Shown one piece after another: positions 20,420 to 32,905 of a stretch of DNA of 64,000 nucleotides. Under the pieces are notes generated by a model that was not told the DNA's origin, ran no database searches, and saw only the letters and a list, made by a program, of their open reading frames with translations. The stretch covers positions 4,528,501-4,592,500 of the forward strand of contig OX291543.1 of assembly GCA_946406115.1 (NCBI GenBank), written 5' to 3'. This DNA comes from Apoda limacodes. Taxonomy: Eukaryota; Arthropoda; Insecta; Lepidoptera; Limacodidae. The first letter of the stretch is position 1. Each line of letters starts with the position of its first letter. The position numbers and the translations under genes were made by a program.

Positions 20420-20700
20420 TTAGACTGATATGCGTGTAAGTGAAAATTGGATCACTAAGGGTGTCGTCAGGGGCGCGTCCAGAAGATCCAGAAGAAGCTA
20501 CCCGTGGACCAACAAGGAGTCACGCTGCACCCACCCATATATCAACAGAACTGCCGATTCATTACATTTGGTGAGTCCCTTAATGTCTACTTACCCTCTG
20601 TGTCAGACGCGACTGTTTGTAACCGCCTATAGGATAATTACTGAATTATAGGTATCAGTTGATATTTCGCAACTTCGCCCTTTCGCATTCCGCATCATTT
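20420..20700 (+). repeat. Direct repeat of a BEL/Pao gag segment
   Basis: The stretch around 20570-20660 (gtgagtccctt ... cttaccctctgtgtcag ... ggtatcagttgatatt) is repeated at 22285-22314 plus 24239-24305, where a transposon splits it. The upstream copy shows the unsplit target and so defines the transposon ends. Confidence 0.65.
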
Positions 20701-21360
20701 AATGGTACCTATCGAGACTGGATTGAACCTACATATGCCTATTTAATATTCCGCATTATTGCATTTTCGCAATCCGCATTTCGCATTTAGTCAATACTTC
20801 ATTATTATACCTAGCATAATTTAAACACAATTTCATAATCAGTTGATTCTTATAACTATCACCAATAAATTCATAATTTATTCCAAGTCCTTTGAATTTT
20901 CCTCATACTCAATTAGTTACCAAGCCAGTTACGCAGTCTAAGTTGCAAATCATTGATACATTTAAGTATTAAATAGTACCTAACTATAATTAATTACCAA
21001 CGCCTTTATTATGGCTTCAGAAATGAAACTTAAAATTAATGAGTCGAAACGCTCGGCTTTGTTCGCTCATATCAATAGTTTATATATCAATTAGTTATGA
21101 ACATACAAAAAAGGCATCTTCTACGGAGTCGCGAAGTATGTCGGAATTTTTAATTAAAACCGCTAATTTGGAAAAAACATACCAACAATTTAAAGGCTTT
21201 TTTTTGGATGAGTTTAACATTTAAATATGGAATTAAGCCCATAATTCATCTTGGTCTAGTTTTGAAGAACTATATTGCCATGTTCAACATCACAGGTCGC
21301 TTGTGTTGGAGTCGCGCAGTCCCGCTTCTAATAAAAAAAACCCTTGGTTCATCGGAACCG
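20701..21360. other. Low-complexity AT-rich leader of the BEL/Pao remnant
   Basis: Contains repeated ttccgcat/tttcgcat motifs (20660-20790) and no coding frame. It could be the 5' untranslated or LTR region of the retroelement that follows. Confidence 0.3.
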
Positions 21361-22314
21361 CAAGTTTGTATGAAACTCGCTCCGGCGCTTGAAATACCTA
21401 CTTTTGACGGTCAGCCGCAAAACTGGGCATTATTTTATGAATCATATAAAAGTAATATTCACAATAATTCACAATTTAATGATTCTCAACGCGTTCAGTA
21501 TTTTGTCAGTAAATGACACGACAAGGCTACTACAGTGGTTTCAGGAATTATTCCCAACGCTGAGAATTATAATACTGTGTATCAGGCCTTTGTCAAGAGA
21601 TACCAAGACGTGCGCTCGCTGGGTAATTTCAATTTAAACAACATTTTGGATATGAAAACAGTTTCAAATAACTGTAATCAATTAAACAATTTTACTGACC
21701 GATTTTCTTCTTTAATTTGCGCTTTAAAACAGTTTAACATAAAGGATCTTACAAATTTTATTTTTCTATGCTGTGCCATAAAAAAGTTAGAACACAATAT
21801 CTTTCAGTCGTTTGAAATAACTATTCGCGACAAGGAAATACCGTCTCGTGACGAATTAATTGACTACGTTCGGCATTACGTAAAAGTGCTGGAGCGCTCC
21901 ACTGCAGCTGGGATGTCTAACTTACGCAGCAACGCAAACGCTGCTTGGATACAACCACAAGTAAACCGACCACAGCGCCCCCACAACAACACTGTATCAC
22001 ATTTGTTTGATTTAACTGACGATAACAAATTACCTACTCAATGCGTTATTTGTAAAACGTCTGATCACATTCAATGATACACTTGTCCTAAATTTAAAAA
22101 TATGTCAATAAAATCGCGCTTCGAGCTAATTAAAATAATAAATAATGGTCTAATTGTTTGAGTTCCGTACATACAAATTCGAATTGTAATTCCCGCTCCC
22201 GCTGTAAGTCATGTGATAAGCGACATCACTTCTTATTACTCGTTGACAAGGCTCGAGATGCGAGCACCGCCGCCGCCGACACGCGTGAGTCCCTTGATGT
22301 CCACTTACCCTCTG

Positions 22315-24238
22315 TAGTCCAGTCATTTTAGGTTTCATCTGGGGAAAAATTCCTAGTGGGCTGAATTTTTGTATACACCTTTATTTCGGTGATATTATGA
22401 AGATGTGAAAAATCGACATCGATATCGTGCCGGCTAAAAAGTTACAAAGGTCAAAAGATCACGAAAATAAGTTTTTTGCAAATATTTCGCAACCTATTTC
22501 TCGGAGGTCAATAGAGGTCATTATAAAAATTCTTCCTTATAAAATTATCTATAAAAATGTCTCTTATAGTTTTTATGTAAAATTAACGGTTTTTGGATTA
22601 AAGCGCTGAGAAAGAGGCTACATTATGACGATGCACTCGTTTACTCACCACCGTCGAGGTAGAATGTGAGGTGCGTTTTTTTTTTTTCAAAGTTTCTCTT
22701 ATAGGCATAATTTACGATATGTAATAAAAGGTTTTTTTAATTCAAGAGTAAATAATTTTATATTAAAATTTTGTAAAATACAAAAAAAAAATTAGTAATT
22801 GTCAATATTTTCAGTGTCACTATCGTTATTTGCTGTTGACAAAACGTCGACAAGAACTACTTCCTGATTTAAATCTAGATCTTCATCATTTTCATCATTT
22901 ATTGACTCTGCGTTTAAGCATGACTGGCCACGGCAATGTCCACAAGCTTTTGAACACCTAAACCCAATTTTTTTACATCCACATTTGCCACCACAACCTT
23001 TTTTGCAATTACAAAAGATTGTGTTCAGGAGATCATCGGGTGCTGGTGGTGCTAAAGTTGTTATTGGCTGTAGTATATTATTTTTTAACTCCCAACCCCA
23101 CTGTTCTGGATCGATGTCTCTTCCTAGCCAGGTTTGCATTTGGTAATACACTTGATAAATATGCTGATGAGCTGCTGAAGATGTAGGTGGTAATGAACGA
23201 AATTTTACAGCTGTGCTTTGTCTTGTAATCTTAGCAAAGCTACAGTATCTGTAATTATCTATCGAATTTTCTGATTTTGGAGCACCGTATATTGCTAGTA
23301 GAAATTGTATTCGAGAGCAATTTTCTTGTTGGAATATTTCTGTACAATTGATTAAATCGGGCCTTTTTTCAAACATCTTCATGACTTTCAATTTTCCTCT
23401 ACCAAAAAATGCTGAAGTTGTATCACATCCGGTCATGGCATGTAGAAACAGAATATTTTTCTTGCAATGTGGATACTTGTTGAGGCTATCATTGCTATCA
23501 TTGCACGGAGATATTGATGTACTCGGTTCTTCTTGACGTCGTTTATTATGAGCCACAATACTCAAATTGTTTGTATAATTTTTACGACAATTACTATGTA
23601 CATTCACGAAATTTACAGTATTTAAATATTCAATATTACCATCACCTCTAGAAACACTAGCATTTTTTAATGTTTGTAGACCACGCTTAACTTCTACAAC
23701 ATCACCATTCGATAATAATTCATCACATATAAAACATTTATTATTATTATGATAACTATTTAAGAACAGAAAATAACAAAATAGTATATTATATAGTAGA
23801 TTTTACTAGAAACCTAAACCTCTATAAGAGAAGTATATCTTTCCCGAAACGTCCAAACATAAGATAAACGTTTTTAAGACAAAAACTTACTAACAAAAAT
23901 TAATAAAAAACATTAGAGTATACGCCTTGGTGTACAATACCGTGTGTGAGTGCATTTTAGCCGCTTTCTCGGCGCTTTTACATAAAAACTATAAGTCATT
24001 TTTTGTAGATAATTTTATGAGGAACAATTTTTATAATAACCTCTATTGACCTCCGAGCAATAGGTTGCGAAATATTTGCAAAAAACTGATTTTCGTGACC
24101 TTTTGACCTTTGTTACTTTTTTAGCTGGCACGATATCGATGTCGATTTTTCACATTTTACAAAAACATATACAAAAATTTAGCCCACTAGGAATTTTTTC
24201 CCAGATTGGGGTTTAAAATGCCTAAAATGACTGGACTA
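22315..24238. mobile_element. DNA transposon with about 300-bp terminal inverted repeats
   Basis: The element starts TAGTCCAGTCATTTTAGG and ends with its exact reverse complement. The arms stay similar for about 300 bp (roughly 22315-22615 and 23940-24238). The flanks show a 3-bp duplication CTG (22312-22314 and 24239-24241), confirmed by the unsplit target at about 20590. It carries one - strand coding region. The superfamily is not certain: the termini are not CACTA, and a 3-bp duplication fits few classes. Confidence 0.85.
22792..23763 (-). CDS. Transposon-encoded protein (probable internal deletion)
   Basis: An open frame runs from about 23763 to TAA at 22792. It opens with a zinc-binding segment (KCFICDELLSNGDVV ... 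VNVHSNCRKNYTN). It then jumps to a domain common in insect transposon proteins (FLHAMTGCDTTSAFFGRGKL, RQSTAVKFRSLPPTS, WLGRDIDPEQWGW) and ends with a Cys-rich tail (CNCKKGCGGKCGCKKIGFRC) and an acidic C-terminus. A possible splice acceptor (ttctgttcttaaatag) precedes it near 23750. The two halves look like the N-terminus and C-terminus of a larger transposase with the core missing, so it is probably non-autonomous. Confidence 0.6.
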   Translation of the reverse strand, partial: LNSYHNNNKCFICDELLSNGDVVEVKRGLQTLKNASVSRGDGNIEYLNTVNFVNVHSNCRKNYTNNLSIVAHNKRRQEEPSTSISPCNDSNDSLNKYPHCKKNILFLHAMTGCDTTSAFFGRGKLKVMKMFEKRPDLINCTEIFQQENCSRIQFLLAIYGAPKSENSIDNYRYCSFAKITRQSTAVKFRSLPPTSSAAHQHIYQVYYQMQTWLGRDIDPEQWGWELKNNILQPITTLAPPAPDDLLNTIFCNCKKGCGGKCGCKKIGFRCSKACGHCRGQSCLNAESINDENDEDLDLNQEVVLVDVLSTANNDSDTENIDNY

Positions 24239-24310
24239 CTGTGTCAGACGCGACTGTTTGTAACCGCCTATAGGATAATTACTAAATTATAGGTATCAGT
24301 TGATATTCCG

Positions 24311-25579
24311 CACCACATAGTAAATGCTGAAGCTAACTATTACAGCAACTTCATCTGAAAAAAACATTTCAAATATGATCGTGCTGTTGAAGACTTAAGA
24401 GCGTCACTCACCCCACTAATTATCTCATGTGGCAGAGCCCTATATAGGCATTAAATATAGCAGTTTCTTAAAAAAAAAAACTGCATCTAAACTAGAAAGA
24501 AAGAAAAGAAAAACATTTTATTTGGACAACACAACCTATAAATAACAGAAACATAAAAAACGAAATGTTAACACTATTAACTTAATTTGAGTTGTGCGCC
24601 AAATAGGTTTCTCTTTCAGCATTACGCTGTGACAAAATGGTCACAACAATGATTTTCAGTGAGAACCTTTCGTTTGCGATTCGTTTGACAATAGCAAATA
24701 AAAAGATGCTTTATTATTAATAATTACAGTTAACTAACTACACTGACTATAATTTTAAATACAAAATAAATAATCTACATAAAACAGCTGCATAAGTATT
24801 ATCCTTCGCCCTACTTAACCTAAGACAAAAAGAAAGAAATAAGAGAAAAAAAACAAAAAAGTGAAACTAAACGAGAAATGGGGAAAAGCATACTCTTAAA
24901 TAATTTACTGGCTAAGAATGAAAGTACAAATATCTTTGATAAGAGCAGTCTCTGTTCGGCATAAGCATTAGTGGCACAAGGAGACAAATTAGATCTCTTG
25001 GTTGCGAAGACCGAGCCAGAATCTTTTGAATAAGGAAATGGAGCATTAATTTAAACATATATAACTAAGTATTTATTTTATTCTTATTCATAATAACTTA
25101 TTTATTGGTTTATATATATTGTGTTAGTATGAATAAAGTGGAAAGATCTATTTGTATTCGTCTTTTTTTGTTAATATAATAACTGAAAAGTATGTTTATA
25201 TTCGAGCAACAGAATGTTTAATGTAGATTGTAAAGGCGGAAAACGGGAGATCTCTCACCAAGCAAGGTGCCACGCTTGGGGACCGCCCCGTGGTCTACTT
25301 TATCGTTCGGTTCGTAGTGTATTTTTCATGGAATAATTGAAAAAAAAAACGGATTATTAAGAAAATCCTAGGACGGTTATAACGACTGAATGATTGAAAA
25401 ATATAGATAAATTTTGTAAAATTCTGATTAATTTTTAGGATTATTGAAAAAAACTTTGTCACAAATTAACTGCAAATCATTTTAGAAAATTGATTGATAT
25501 TCATAATTGTCTGGCATCTATTATATATATATACGCACATTTGCTTTATATTACTATTACGGTTAAAAAAATTGCACAA
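24311..25579. other. AT-rich intronic DNA, nothing recognised
   Basis: Poly-A/T tracts and short decayed frames only. Confidence 0.4.
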
Positions 25580-26560
25580 TTTTTGCATTTAAGAAAGAGA
25601 CAAAGTCACACTGATAATAAAGCGATGTCCGTAATGGGGTGGAATGGGATGAGGGAGCTAAATCCTTTGTCATGACTTTCCCATACAACTAGGGTCGCCA
25701 TAATTATTGGGAACTGATACGGGACTTTTAAGGTAATATGTTTTCGAGATTAGCAATAAGTTTAAAAAAAAAAGTATATTTTTTACTTAAAAGATATGAA
25801 TTCCTGAATCTCAAACTAGTTAAGAAAACATTAAATTGACAATTTGCGTCATTTGTATTACTGCATACGTGTATATTGCCAAAAAACGGAACGCAATAGC
25901 CATACGGGACAAGGTTCTCAAATATGGTGACAGCCCCGTGTGTACAGGACGTATGGCAACCCTGTATATAACTCTTCTTCCTGACTTCCTGACACCTGAT
26001 TTCTTTTCGCCAAAAATTAACTGTGGGTCTTTGGTATAAGGACTCTGTAGGAAGTCTATAAAAGCAAAAAATTAGGTCTGTAACACGTAACCTTACCAAG
26101 ATGTATAGAGTAGAGAATATTTATGTCGCATTCGTAACAATGATATTTTTTTAGGCAATATTTAAGAAAGCTGTCGACATTTTGTCAGTATAACAAAAAA
26201 CGTGTAGTACGCTAATAAAAAGAAATGTCGTAAGGATGTGCAATTAATCCTTTTTACTTTTTGTGACGTGGGTTTCTGCACAACAAGTCTGGTCTTCTAC
26301 GTGCCAAAAACGAATCAGAGTCCAATAAACACAGCCAGGTCATAATCCAAAACTTTATGTTTAGTTTAGTTTAGTGGAGTTCAGAAAGGAAAACCAAGTC
26401 GTAAAAAACAATCGTACACACAAGACAAAATGGTGAGTGTCAATGGTGGGTGACAAGTCAGTGGTGATAGAGGGTTTGCTACCTCATTCCATCCTACCCT
26501 ATTTCGCTCATCGTTTTGTGCGCGGTATACGTTATTAGTGTAACTCTTTCTCTTTCTCTC
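25580..26560. repeat. Degenerate inverted-repeat element
   Basis: Sequence at about 25590-25660 (aagaaagagacaaag ... gtggaatgggatgag ... agctaaatcc) is similar to the reverse complement of 26470-26560 (ggtttgct ... ctcattccatcctaccc ... ctctttctctttctc). The arms are diverged and the ends undefined, so this is probably an old miniature transposon with DNA between its arms. Confidence 0.4.
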
Positions 26561-26999
26561 GTAATGCGTACAATATGGCCACCGCGCACCGCACCGCGCG
26601 AAGACGCTACGAATACGAATCACATTAGTACAATAAAATAAAAGACGTAAGCAATACCTACTTAGTAGGCCACTCAATAGCACCCTACGTCTTGATAATG
26701 CTTTTGGCCATTACACACAGCGCCATTTGGTCCACAACAAAGCACAACGGATATAGTTATGTACACTTATATTTTTTTTCAGTAATATCGGCAATCAGTC
26801 CTAGGACTATGAGCACAAGTGATGTTTCCTCTGTTAACGTGCATAGTGTACTCTCCAACGCGGGCACCTACCTTACTCATATTTAGTAGCCTAGCGCTAC
26901 TGTCGATTTTGTAACTCTTGGATGTTGTAGCCTTTGAGCCGGTTGGTATAGTCCTGGATGCCATGCCTAGCGTGCCAGTTTGTTAGGATGATTTCTAAG

Positions 27000-27885
27000 C
27001 CGTCTTATATATTCCTTTGAGGAATTGAATTTCCTCTTTTACTGTTTTCACTAAGAGGTGGTGGTGCAGTTCAGCATTGGTGACATGCCATGGTACATTT
27101 CAGTTTGGTTTGCAGAGTATAGTGATTTGCATCCCTGATCATTGCCTTCAGTTCCGTTTTTGCCTTTCAGTGCCGTTTTGTCACCAGGATGTTGAGTTCG
27201 ATGCCATATCCGTCGCAGCCTACGTTTTTCAAGGAACTTCTCTTTGATTTCCAATAGACTCGCTTTTTGATATCACAGGAGTATTTTTTTCGACAAGGAG
27301 TTTGTATCATTGTACTAAAGCTCTCTAATGCAATATCGAAGTCGTCAGCAGATTTTAATTTTACTTTTAGCTAAATTTTGTCCTCGATATATTCACGAAA
27401 GCCATTCCAATCTGTTTTCGGATTACCGAGGGTTGCTAGCATTTAACATTCAATTAGAGTGCTGCTAGGGTTAATATTACTGGTGTGTGAGCAGATGAGC
27501 TGTCCAGGTATAAGTCTTCTTTTTTCTTGAAATAGTTTTTTGATAGCACTTTAGTGACGAAGAAGCCCAGCAAATCAGGCTTCTTGTTACTATCCTTTGG
27601 CCAATATGAGGGTTCTGAACTAGAAACAGCTTTGAGGTTCTTTTCATCCAGGCTTTTTTTTTAATCATATCCCTCTTGTGATTGTCAATCTAGAAACTCA
27701 ATGCACATGCTTTGCATTCCAGTCTCCTCCAGCTATGAATCTTCTTCCCAGAGAAGTGAAGAAGTGAGTAAACTAAGTGGTGTTTATGTTGTGTTCTGGT
27801 GGGCAGTAAACAGCTGAGACATTTAGATGTCCAAGCTTGTCCTCAACGGTAATAGTAGTTGCTTGTATGCAGTCAGTCACCGGAC
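27000..27885 (-). mobile_element. Jockey-like LINE endonuclease fragment
   Basis: The - strand shows, with frameshifts, an AP-endonuclease domain: TTITVEDKLGHLNVSAVYCP, RRFIAGGDWNAKH, then PDLLGFFVTKVLSK. It is followed by the post-endonuclease linker LLEIKEKFLEKRRLRRIW. This is the arrangement of Jockey-clade ORF2. The reverse transcriptase part is missing on the left. Confidence 0.6.
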
Positions 27886-30800
27886 TGCATGAAATCAGTC
27901 AAGAAGTGAAACAATCTATCGAAAGTATTACAAAGCAGCAAGAGTTCGTCGGAATACAGATCCAAAATCTCGAGATCAAACAGGAAGAAAGCACGTCACA
28001 ACTGCAGGACCTCAAAAGTAAATTGTATATTATCCAGCGCCGACTTTGTGCCCGAAGTATAGTTTTACGAAATATCCCAAGAAGTGACCAAAGTCTAAAT
28101 GAAATTTTATATAATTTGCAAAATATAATATCTACATGCTAATTTTAACACCAACGACATAGTGAACTGCACCAGGAAAGTAAGCATGAATTCTGATTAC
28201 TGTTGAATTTGCAACGTTGTCACAAAAGTCTACATTTCTAAAATGTTTTAAAACTTATAATATTGAACATAAAGACAATAAGTTAAGTACAAGTACAAGT
28301 ATAGGTTACAAAAAATCAAATTATATATATGTGTCAGAACTCCTAACAGTCCGCGCGAATAAATTATATTTTATAGCAAGAAAGCTAGTAAAGAGTAAGA
28401 AATACAAATATGCATGGACAAGGAATGGCAATGTGTACGTGAGTCAAGAAGATGGCACTTCCCAGGTACATATCAAGTCTGAAGATCAATTAAATCAATT
28501 GTTTTGACTAACTATTACATGGCAAACTTTGCTTATGTATACGTGCTTACTCTGTCAAAATAGCATATGCTTACATATAAAAAAAACCATGTTTCCTTTT
28601 TAAAACTATTGTACCTTTTCCTTTTGTGTAATATCTTTTTTAGTTTCCTATATAGTTTGTATTCAATATACGTACTACATGCAGAAAATATCATATTTTG
28701 TTAATAAATAGATTTCTTATTTACACTTACCTACTATACTATAGACTAACAGATAACCCGACACATAAGCCCCATAGCTATTATATATTGGATCATATAA
28801 CTATATTTAATTATAATGTCACCACTGAGTATATATATTTCTATCAATGGAGCTCGACACTAATTAATACTATTTCCGTTCTTAAAAAAATGTACATAAT
28901 CCACCATACACTGAAAAATATCTATATATTCATAATTTTCATACTTTATACTTATTTATTTATAATCGTAACATTTATTCACGTCTGGAGACGGATGCTT
29001 AATAGGATTCAAAGAGCAATGAGAAAAGTATCTTTATTTCTGTTTTATTTTTTTATTGGTTTATTAACCATTATTAATATACAAAGGGCAAAATGACACA
29101 AACAGCTGATATGTAACCTTGTCAGTGTCTCAAACTTATTGCTCTGTGGACCCGAATCATGCACCACGTATTATTCCCATTCTTCTAAACCTTTAAACAT
29201 AATGACACAAAATATAAGAAGCATCTCTCGTCATTTTGATAGTTTCTGTGTCCTACTGAATCGCATAAAAATTGATATTGATATCATAATACTAACGGAA
29301 TGCTGGCTTAAATCTAACATATTCCTTCCTAGATTATCTGGCTATTATAACATCACCAGTAACAACCTCAACCAAAACAGTGGAATAGTAATATATATAA
29401 AGGAAAATATTCAAGTTTCGTTTGAAGAACCCCTATTTTTCGATGCTTACTGCCTCATACTTAAGTTAGGTAAAATACATGTGATTGTAGCTTTATATAG
29501 ATCACCTTCAATACACAACTTATCGAAATTTTCAGTATCCCTTGATGAGACACTATCTAGCATACGCATTATTATCTTAGTAGGTGATACCAATATAAAC
29601 ATCACTCCGGACAGCTCAGACTCCCACCGAGACACGACTATCTTAACATAGCTGCTTCACATGGAATGTTGCCAGCTCATACTTACCCTACTAGAGATAA
29701 CAACTGCATGATAACATAATTATAAAAACAACTGACAAGGCTTCAACATTTGTGCTCAAAACACAGGTTACAGACCACTGACCAGTCTAATGTAGTTTGT
29801 CAACTAATTTATTCTCCCAAAACCGTAAGAACCAACAACATACCATCAACAGAATCAACTATGATGCACTTAACCCTTATTTACAACACACCGGTTGGAG
29901 TCACATCCTGGAATGTCAAGATGCTGACACAGCCACCAACAATTTTATTAAAATACTACAATCTGCACTAACAAAACACTCTAAGTCACAAAAAATTCCA
30001 CGGTCCCACAGAAACCTCAAACACTGGATCATCCCTGGCCTCATACTTTGTATCAAAAAACGTGATAAGGTCTTAGTTCTTTATTAGTCTATGGTTATGC
30101 TGCCAATCGGTACATATGAAGTCAAAGCATGTATCTCTAATCTAAAATTAAATTGTGCTGTAGTGCTGTAGGTTGGGACAACATCTCTTCAAATATTATT
30201 AAAAACTACTATATTCTAAACTTATGTATTTCCACCGGCACATTTCCGTCCGCATTTAAAAAGTCTATTATTACACCAATTCATAAAAGTGGGGCTAGGG
30301 ACTGCGTGAACAACTTTAGACCCATCTCAGTTTTGAGGTCACTGTCAAAAGTATTTGAAAGGTTAATAAACAAACGTCTAATCAAATTTCTAGATCACAA
30401 CAATTTGATCTCACATAATCAATTTGGTTTTAGGAGAGGTAGATCGACGGAAGATGCAGTGACGGCAGTTACTGAAAAGATTGATTACTACTTATCAATA
30501 TGAAATGTAAAGCCTTCGACACGGTCTCGATCCCTATTCTTCTCGAAAAAATGTATAGTCTAGGAATAAGAGGAATACCACACAAACTATTTACCAGTTA
30601 CCTAAAAAATCGTTACCAGTGCGTAAAAATAGAAAATTCTGTAAGTTAGTTCCATTCAGTCACATATGCTGTGCCACAGGGAATCGTATGAGGCCCAAAA
30701 CTAATTTTTGTATATAATGTTCTCAGCAATTAAAAGATGGTCATATCACAACTTTTGCAGATGACACCGTACTACTTTTTTCCGGGTCAACATGGAAGCA

Positions 30801-32030
30801 AGTTCAAGAAAACACTGAAAACGGTTTAAAAAATATCATGACATGGAAAGTTCGTTAAATGTGTCAAAAACAAAAGTTATGGCGTTTTCTATTACAAATC
30901 GAAATCAACCTAAATCTGATTTTACAATTTGTGCTAGGATATTGCATTACTATTTGAGGTGATTGCGCCAAAACACATTTATTAAAACTGGAACGATCTC
31001 AATGTTGAATCCTTAAAATAATGTTTACTAAACCAAAACTCTTTTCTACCTCCAAATTGCACAGTCTTGCTGAATGTTTAAGTGTCCGTCAACTGTACAT
31101 ACAAAAAATATGTTTGCTACAACATAATAAAGTACCTTTAATTAACCATGAAGGTAAACAAGAATCGCGACGGAAATATAATATATTTAAAATTAACAAT
31201 AAAAAACTACCTTTTCCCAAAGACAAAACATATTTTTAAGTACATACATTTATAATAAGGTTAATGCAATTTTACATTTACATCCTTTAAATAAATTTAC
31301 CCTGAAACTAACCCTATCGCAATGGCTAAACATTGGACAACAAACAAACAGAAGAGTTGCTGGAGATTTTAAAATAATGTGCAAATATTTATTTTCCTTT
31401 AACTATTTACTGTTTCTTATCTATCTTTACTTATTAAATATACAACTTATACCATACATAATTTATATTATTTTCTTATATTATGAGAAGCCATAACTAT
31501 TATATGTTCGCGTTGCATGACATGTTCTTCTGCTTATTAATATTAACACCTTCCCTTCTGACACACATACATACATACAAATATCACACATACATTTATA
31601 CTCAATCACAACTAGTTGTATTCCCTGCTCAATTTTAAACTGACAAGTAAAAGCTCCCAAAATACAACATACCTAAATTTCCCACTCTCAAGTACTCTCA
31701 ACATACACATCGTATATCATTCTGCACTAAATTAAGTAAAATTCTTGTATATAATTAACTGATTTCTAGTGCATTAGTTAGATTAGATTATAAACTACAA
31801 CTTGGTGGTTCCTTGGTTCCTAAGATACAGGTTTACCTAGTTTAGGTTCCAGGGTTACTCAAGTTATTGTAAAGTTAACTATTGTTTTATATTATCTAAA
31901 AAAGTGACAAGTCGAAGGGTCCCTGGTTCCTAAAATACAGGTTTCCCTAGTTTAGGTTCCAGATCACCAAAAATCTGCTTTGTAATATGCACAAAAAACT
32001 CATTTCATTTCATTCATTTCATTCATTCAG
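27886..32030 (+). mobile_element. Nearly full-length but dead LINE (CR1/Zenon-like)
   Basis: ORF1 remnants cover 27886-28507: a coiled-coil-like segment EVKQSIESITKQQEFVGIQI, then LLTVRANKLYFIARKLVKSK and a VHIKSEDQLNQLF end, with stops between. ORF2 starts near 29139 with an endonuclease (NIMTQNIRSISRHFDSFCVL, LTECWLKSN, LVGDTNINI). It continues with reverse transcriptase blocks (IITPIHKSG, NFRPISVLRSLSKVFERLIN, NQFGFRRGRSTEDAV, a degraded VPQG, FADDTVLLF near 30757) and a C-terminal piece at 31021-31239. The 3' region holds two near-identical 38-bp blocks (31808 and 31926) and ends in a TCATT-rich tail (about 32005-32028). Many stops exclude activity. Confidence 0.7.
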
Positions 32031-32340
32031 AGTAGAAGAATGTAAATATCTAGGTCATACAGCCACAGAAAAGGGTATAAGTCCTTGTCCAAATAAAAGA
32101 GGCCATCGTAAATATGCCTGCACCAGTAGACATTTCAACTTCTACCTAATTTAGCTACTATCACAAAGCCTATCAGAGATTTGCTCAAAGCGTTGATTAA
32201 TAAAAAAAATATTAAGTGGAATAAAGATTGTGAAGATTCCTTTGAAAATATTAAAAACCAATTGACGAAATTAACTTCCCTCGCTTTACTGAAATATGTG
32301 CAGAGGCAGATATCACAAGCTCAACTGGTACTTCAACATA
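32031..32340 (+). mobile_element. Ty3/Gypsy polymerase fragment
   Basis: Frames read VEECKYLGH ... EKGISP, then TITKPIRDLLKALINKKNIK, KDCEDSFENIKNQLTKL. This is the junction of reverse transcriptase and RNase H of Gypsy-type retroelements. A frameshift near 32080 and truncation on both sides mark it as a remnant. Confidence 0.55.
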
Positions 32341-32674
32341 TGCTTATGTGACCAGGTGTGCTTGTGGTGAACGCCAGCCAAACAAATTGAATTTGTAGGA
32401 ATGGTTATATTAACATATAATATAATATATTGGATGTATAAGGAGATGCTTCTTTATCAATGAAATTTTTTTTAACAACAGTAGCTCGTGCCCAATAAAT
32501 AAATATTTACCAAATCATTTTTATACAAAAATTACATGGAGCTGAGAAGTAAAAAATTATCGGTTTCTCTTTCTTACTTTCCACATCCCCCCTTCCCTAC
32601 CAAGCCTTAATTTAATGGGCAATAAAGAACAATTTTTACCTCATTGCTTATATTGTTTACAAACCAACACTCAC

Positions 32675-32905
32675 CTGCTCATGTGACATCAAACATTTAT
32701 TGTATTTCATTAGATCATGTTTTACATCCTCTTCTTTCTCCAACCTTATTTGCTCACCAACAAGTTCCTCTTTAATTACTATCTTGCTTCCATCTGTTGA
32801 CATATCTGGTACAAACATAGTGATTATATTCTCTTTGTGTGGTACCACATCTTTGACCGTAGCAGCATGGTCCATGTCAGGGCTGGGAACTCTCCCTATA
32901 TTATA
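32675..32905 (-). CDS. C2H2 zinc-finger gene, upstream exon
   Basis: A 231-nt phase-0 exon on the - strand. An acceptor (gcaaagactacag) precedes 32905, and donor GTGAGT follows CAG at 32675. It encodes about 77 residues, YNIGRVPSPDMDHAATV, then a segment with SKIVIKEELVGEQ and EKEEDVKHDLMKY. The acidic, IKEE-containing composition is like the regions upstream of finger arrays in insect zinc-finger genes. The frame is also open upstream to an ATG at 32950 (MDIYYCLCCSQQ), so this could be the first coding exon with no acceptor. Its phase agrees with the exon at 19118. Confidence 0.5.

Larger units (their letters stand above)
21361..24310 (+). mobile_element. BEL/Pao gag pseudogene, split by a DNA transposon
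   Basis: Frames encode a retroviral-type Gag: LAPALEIPTFDGQPQNW, then NNSQFNDSQRVQYF, interrupted by a TGA near 21515. It resumes as VVSGIIPNAENYNTVYQAFV and continues to zinc knuckles CVICKTSDHIQ...C (about 22040-22090, with a TGA inside) and RCKSCDKRHHFLLLVDKA (about 22200). The end of the region is interrupted by the transposon at 22315-24238 and continues after it. This is a decayed LTR-element fragment; no LTR pair is recognised. Confidence 0.65.

Noticed and set aside
25728..26099. 123-aa - strand frame
   Set aside because: AT-rich, no recognised motif, no splice or poly(A) support; likely chance.
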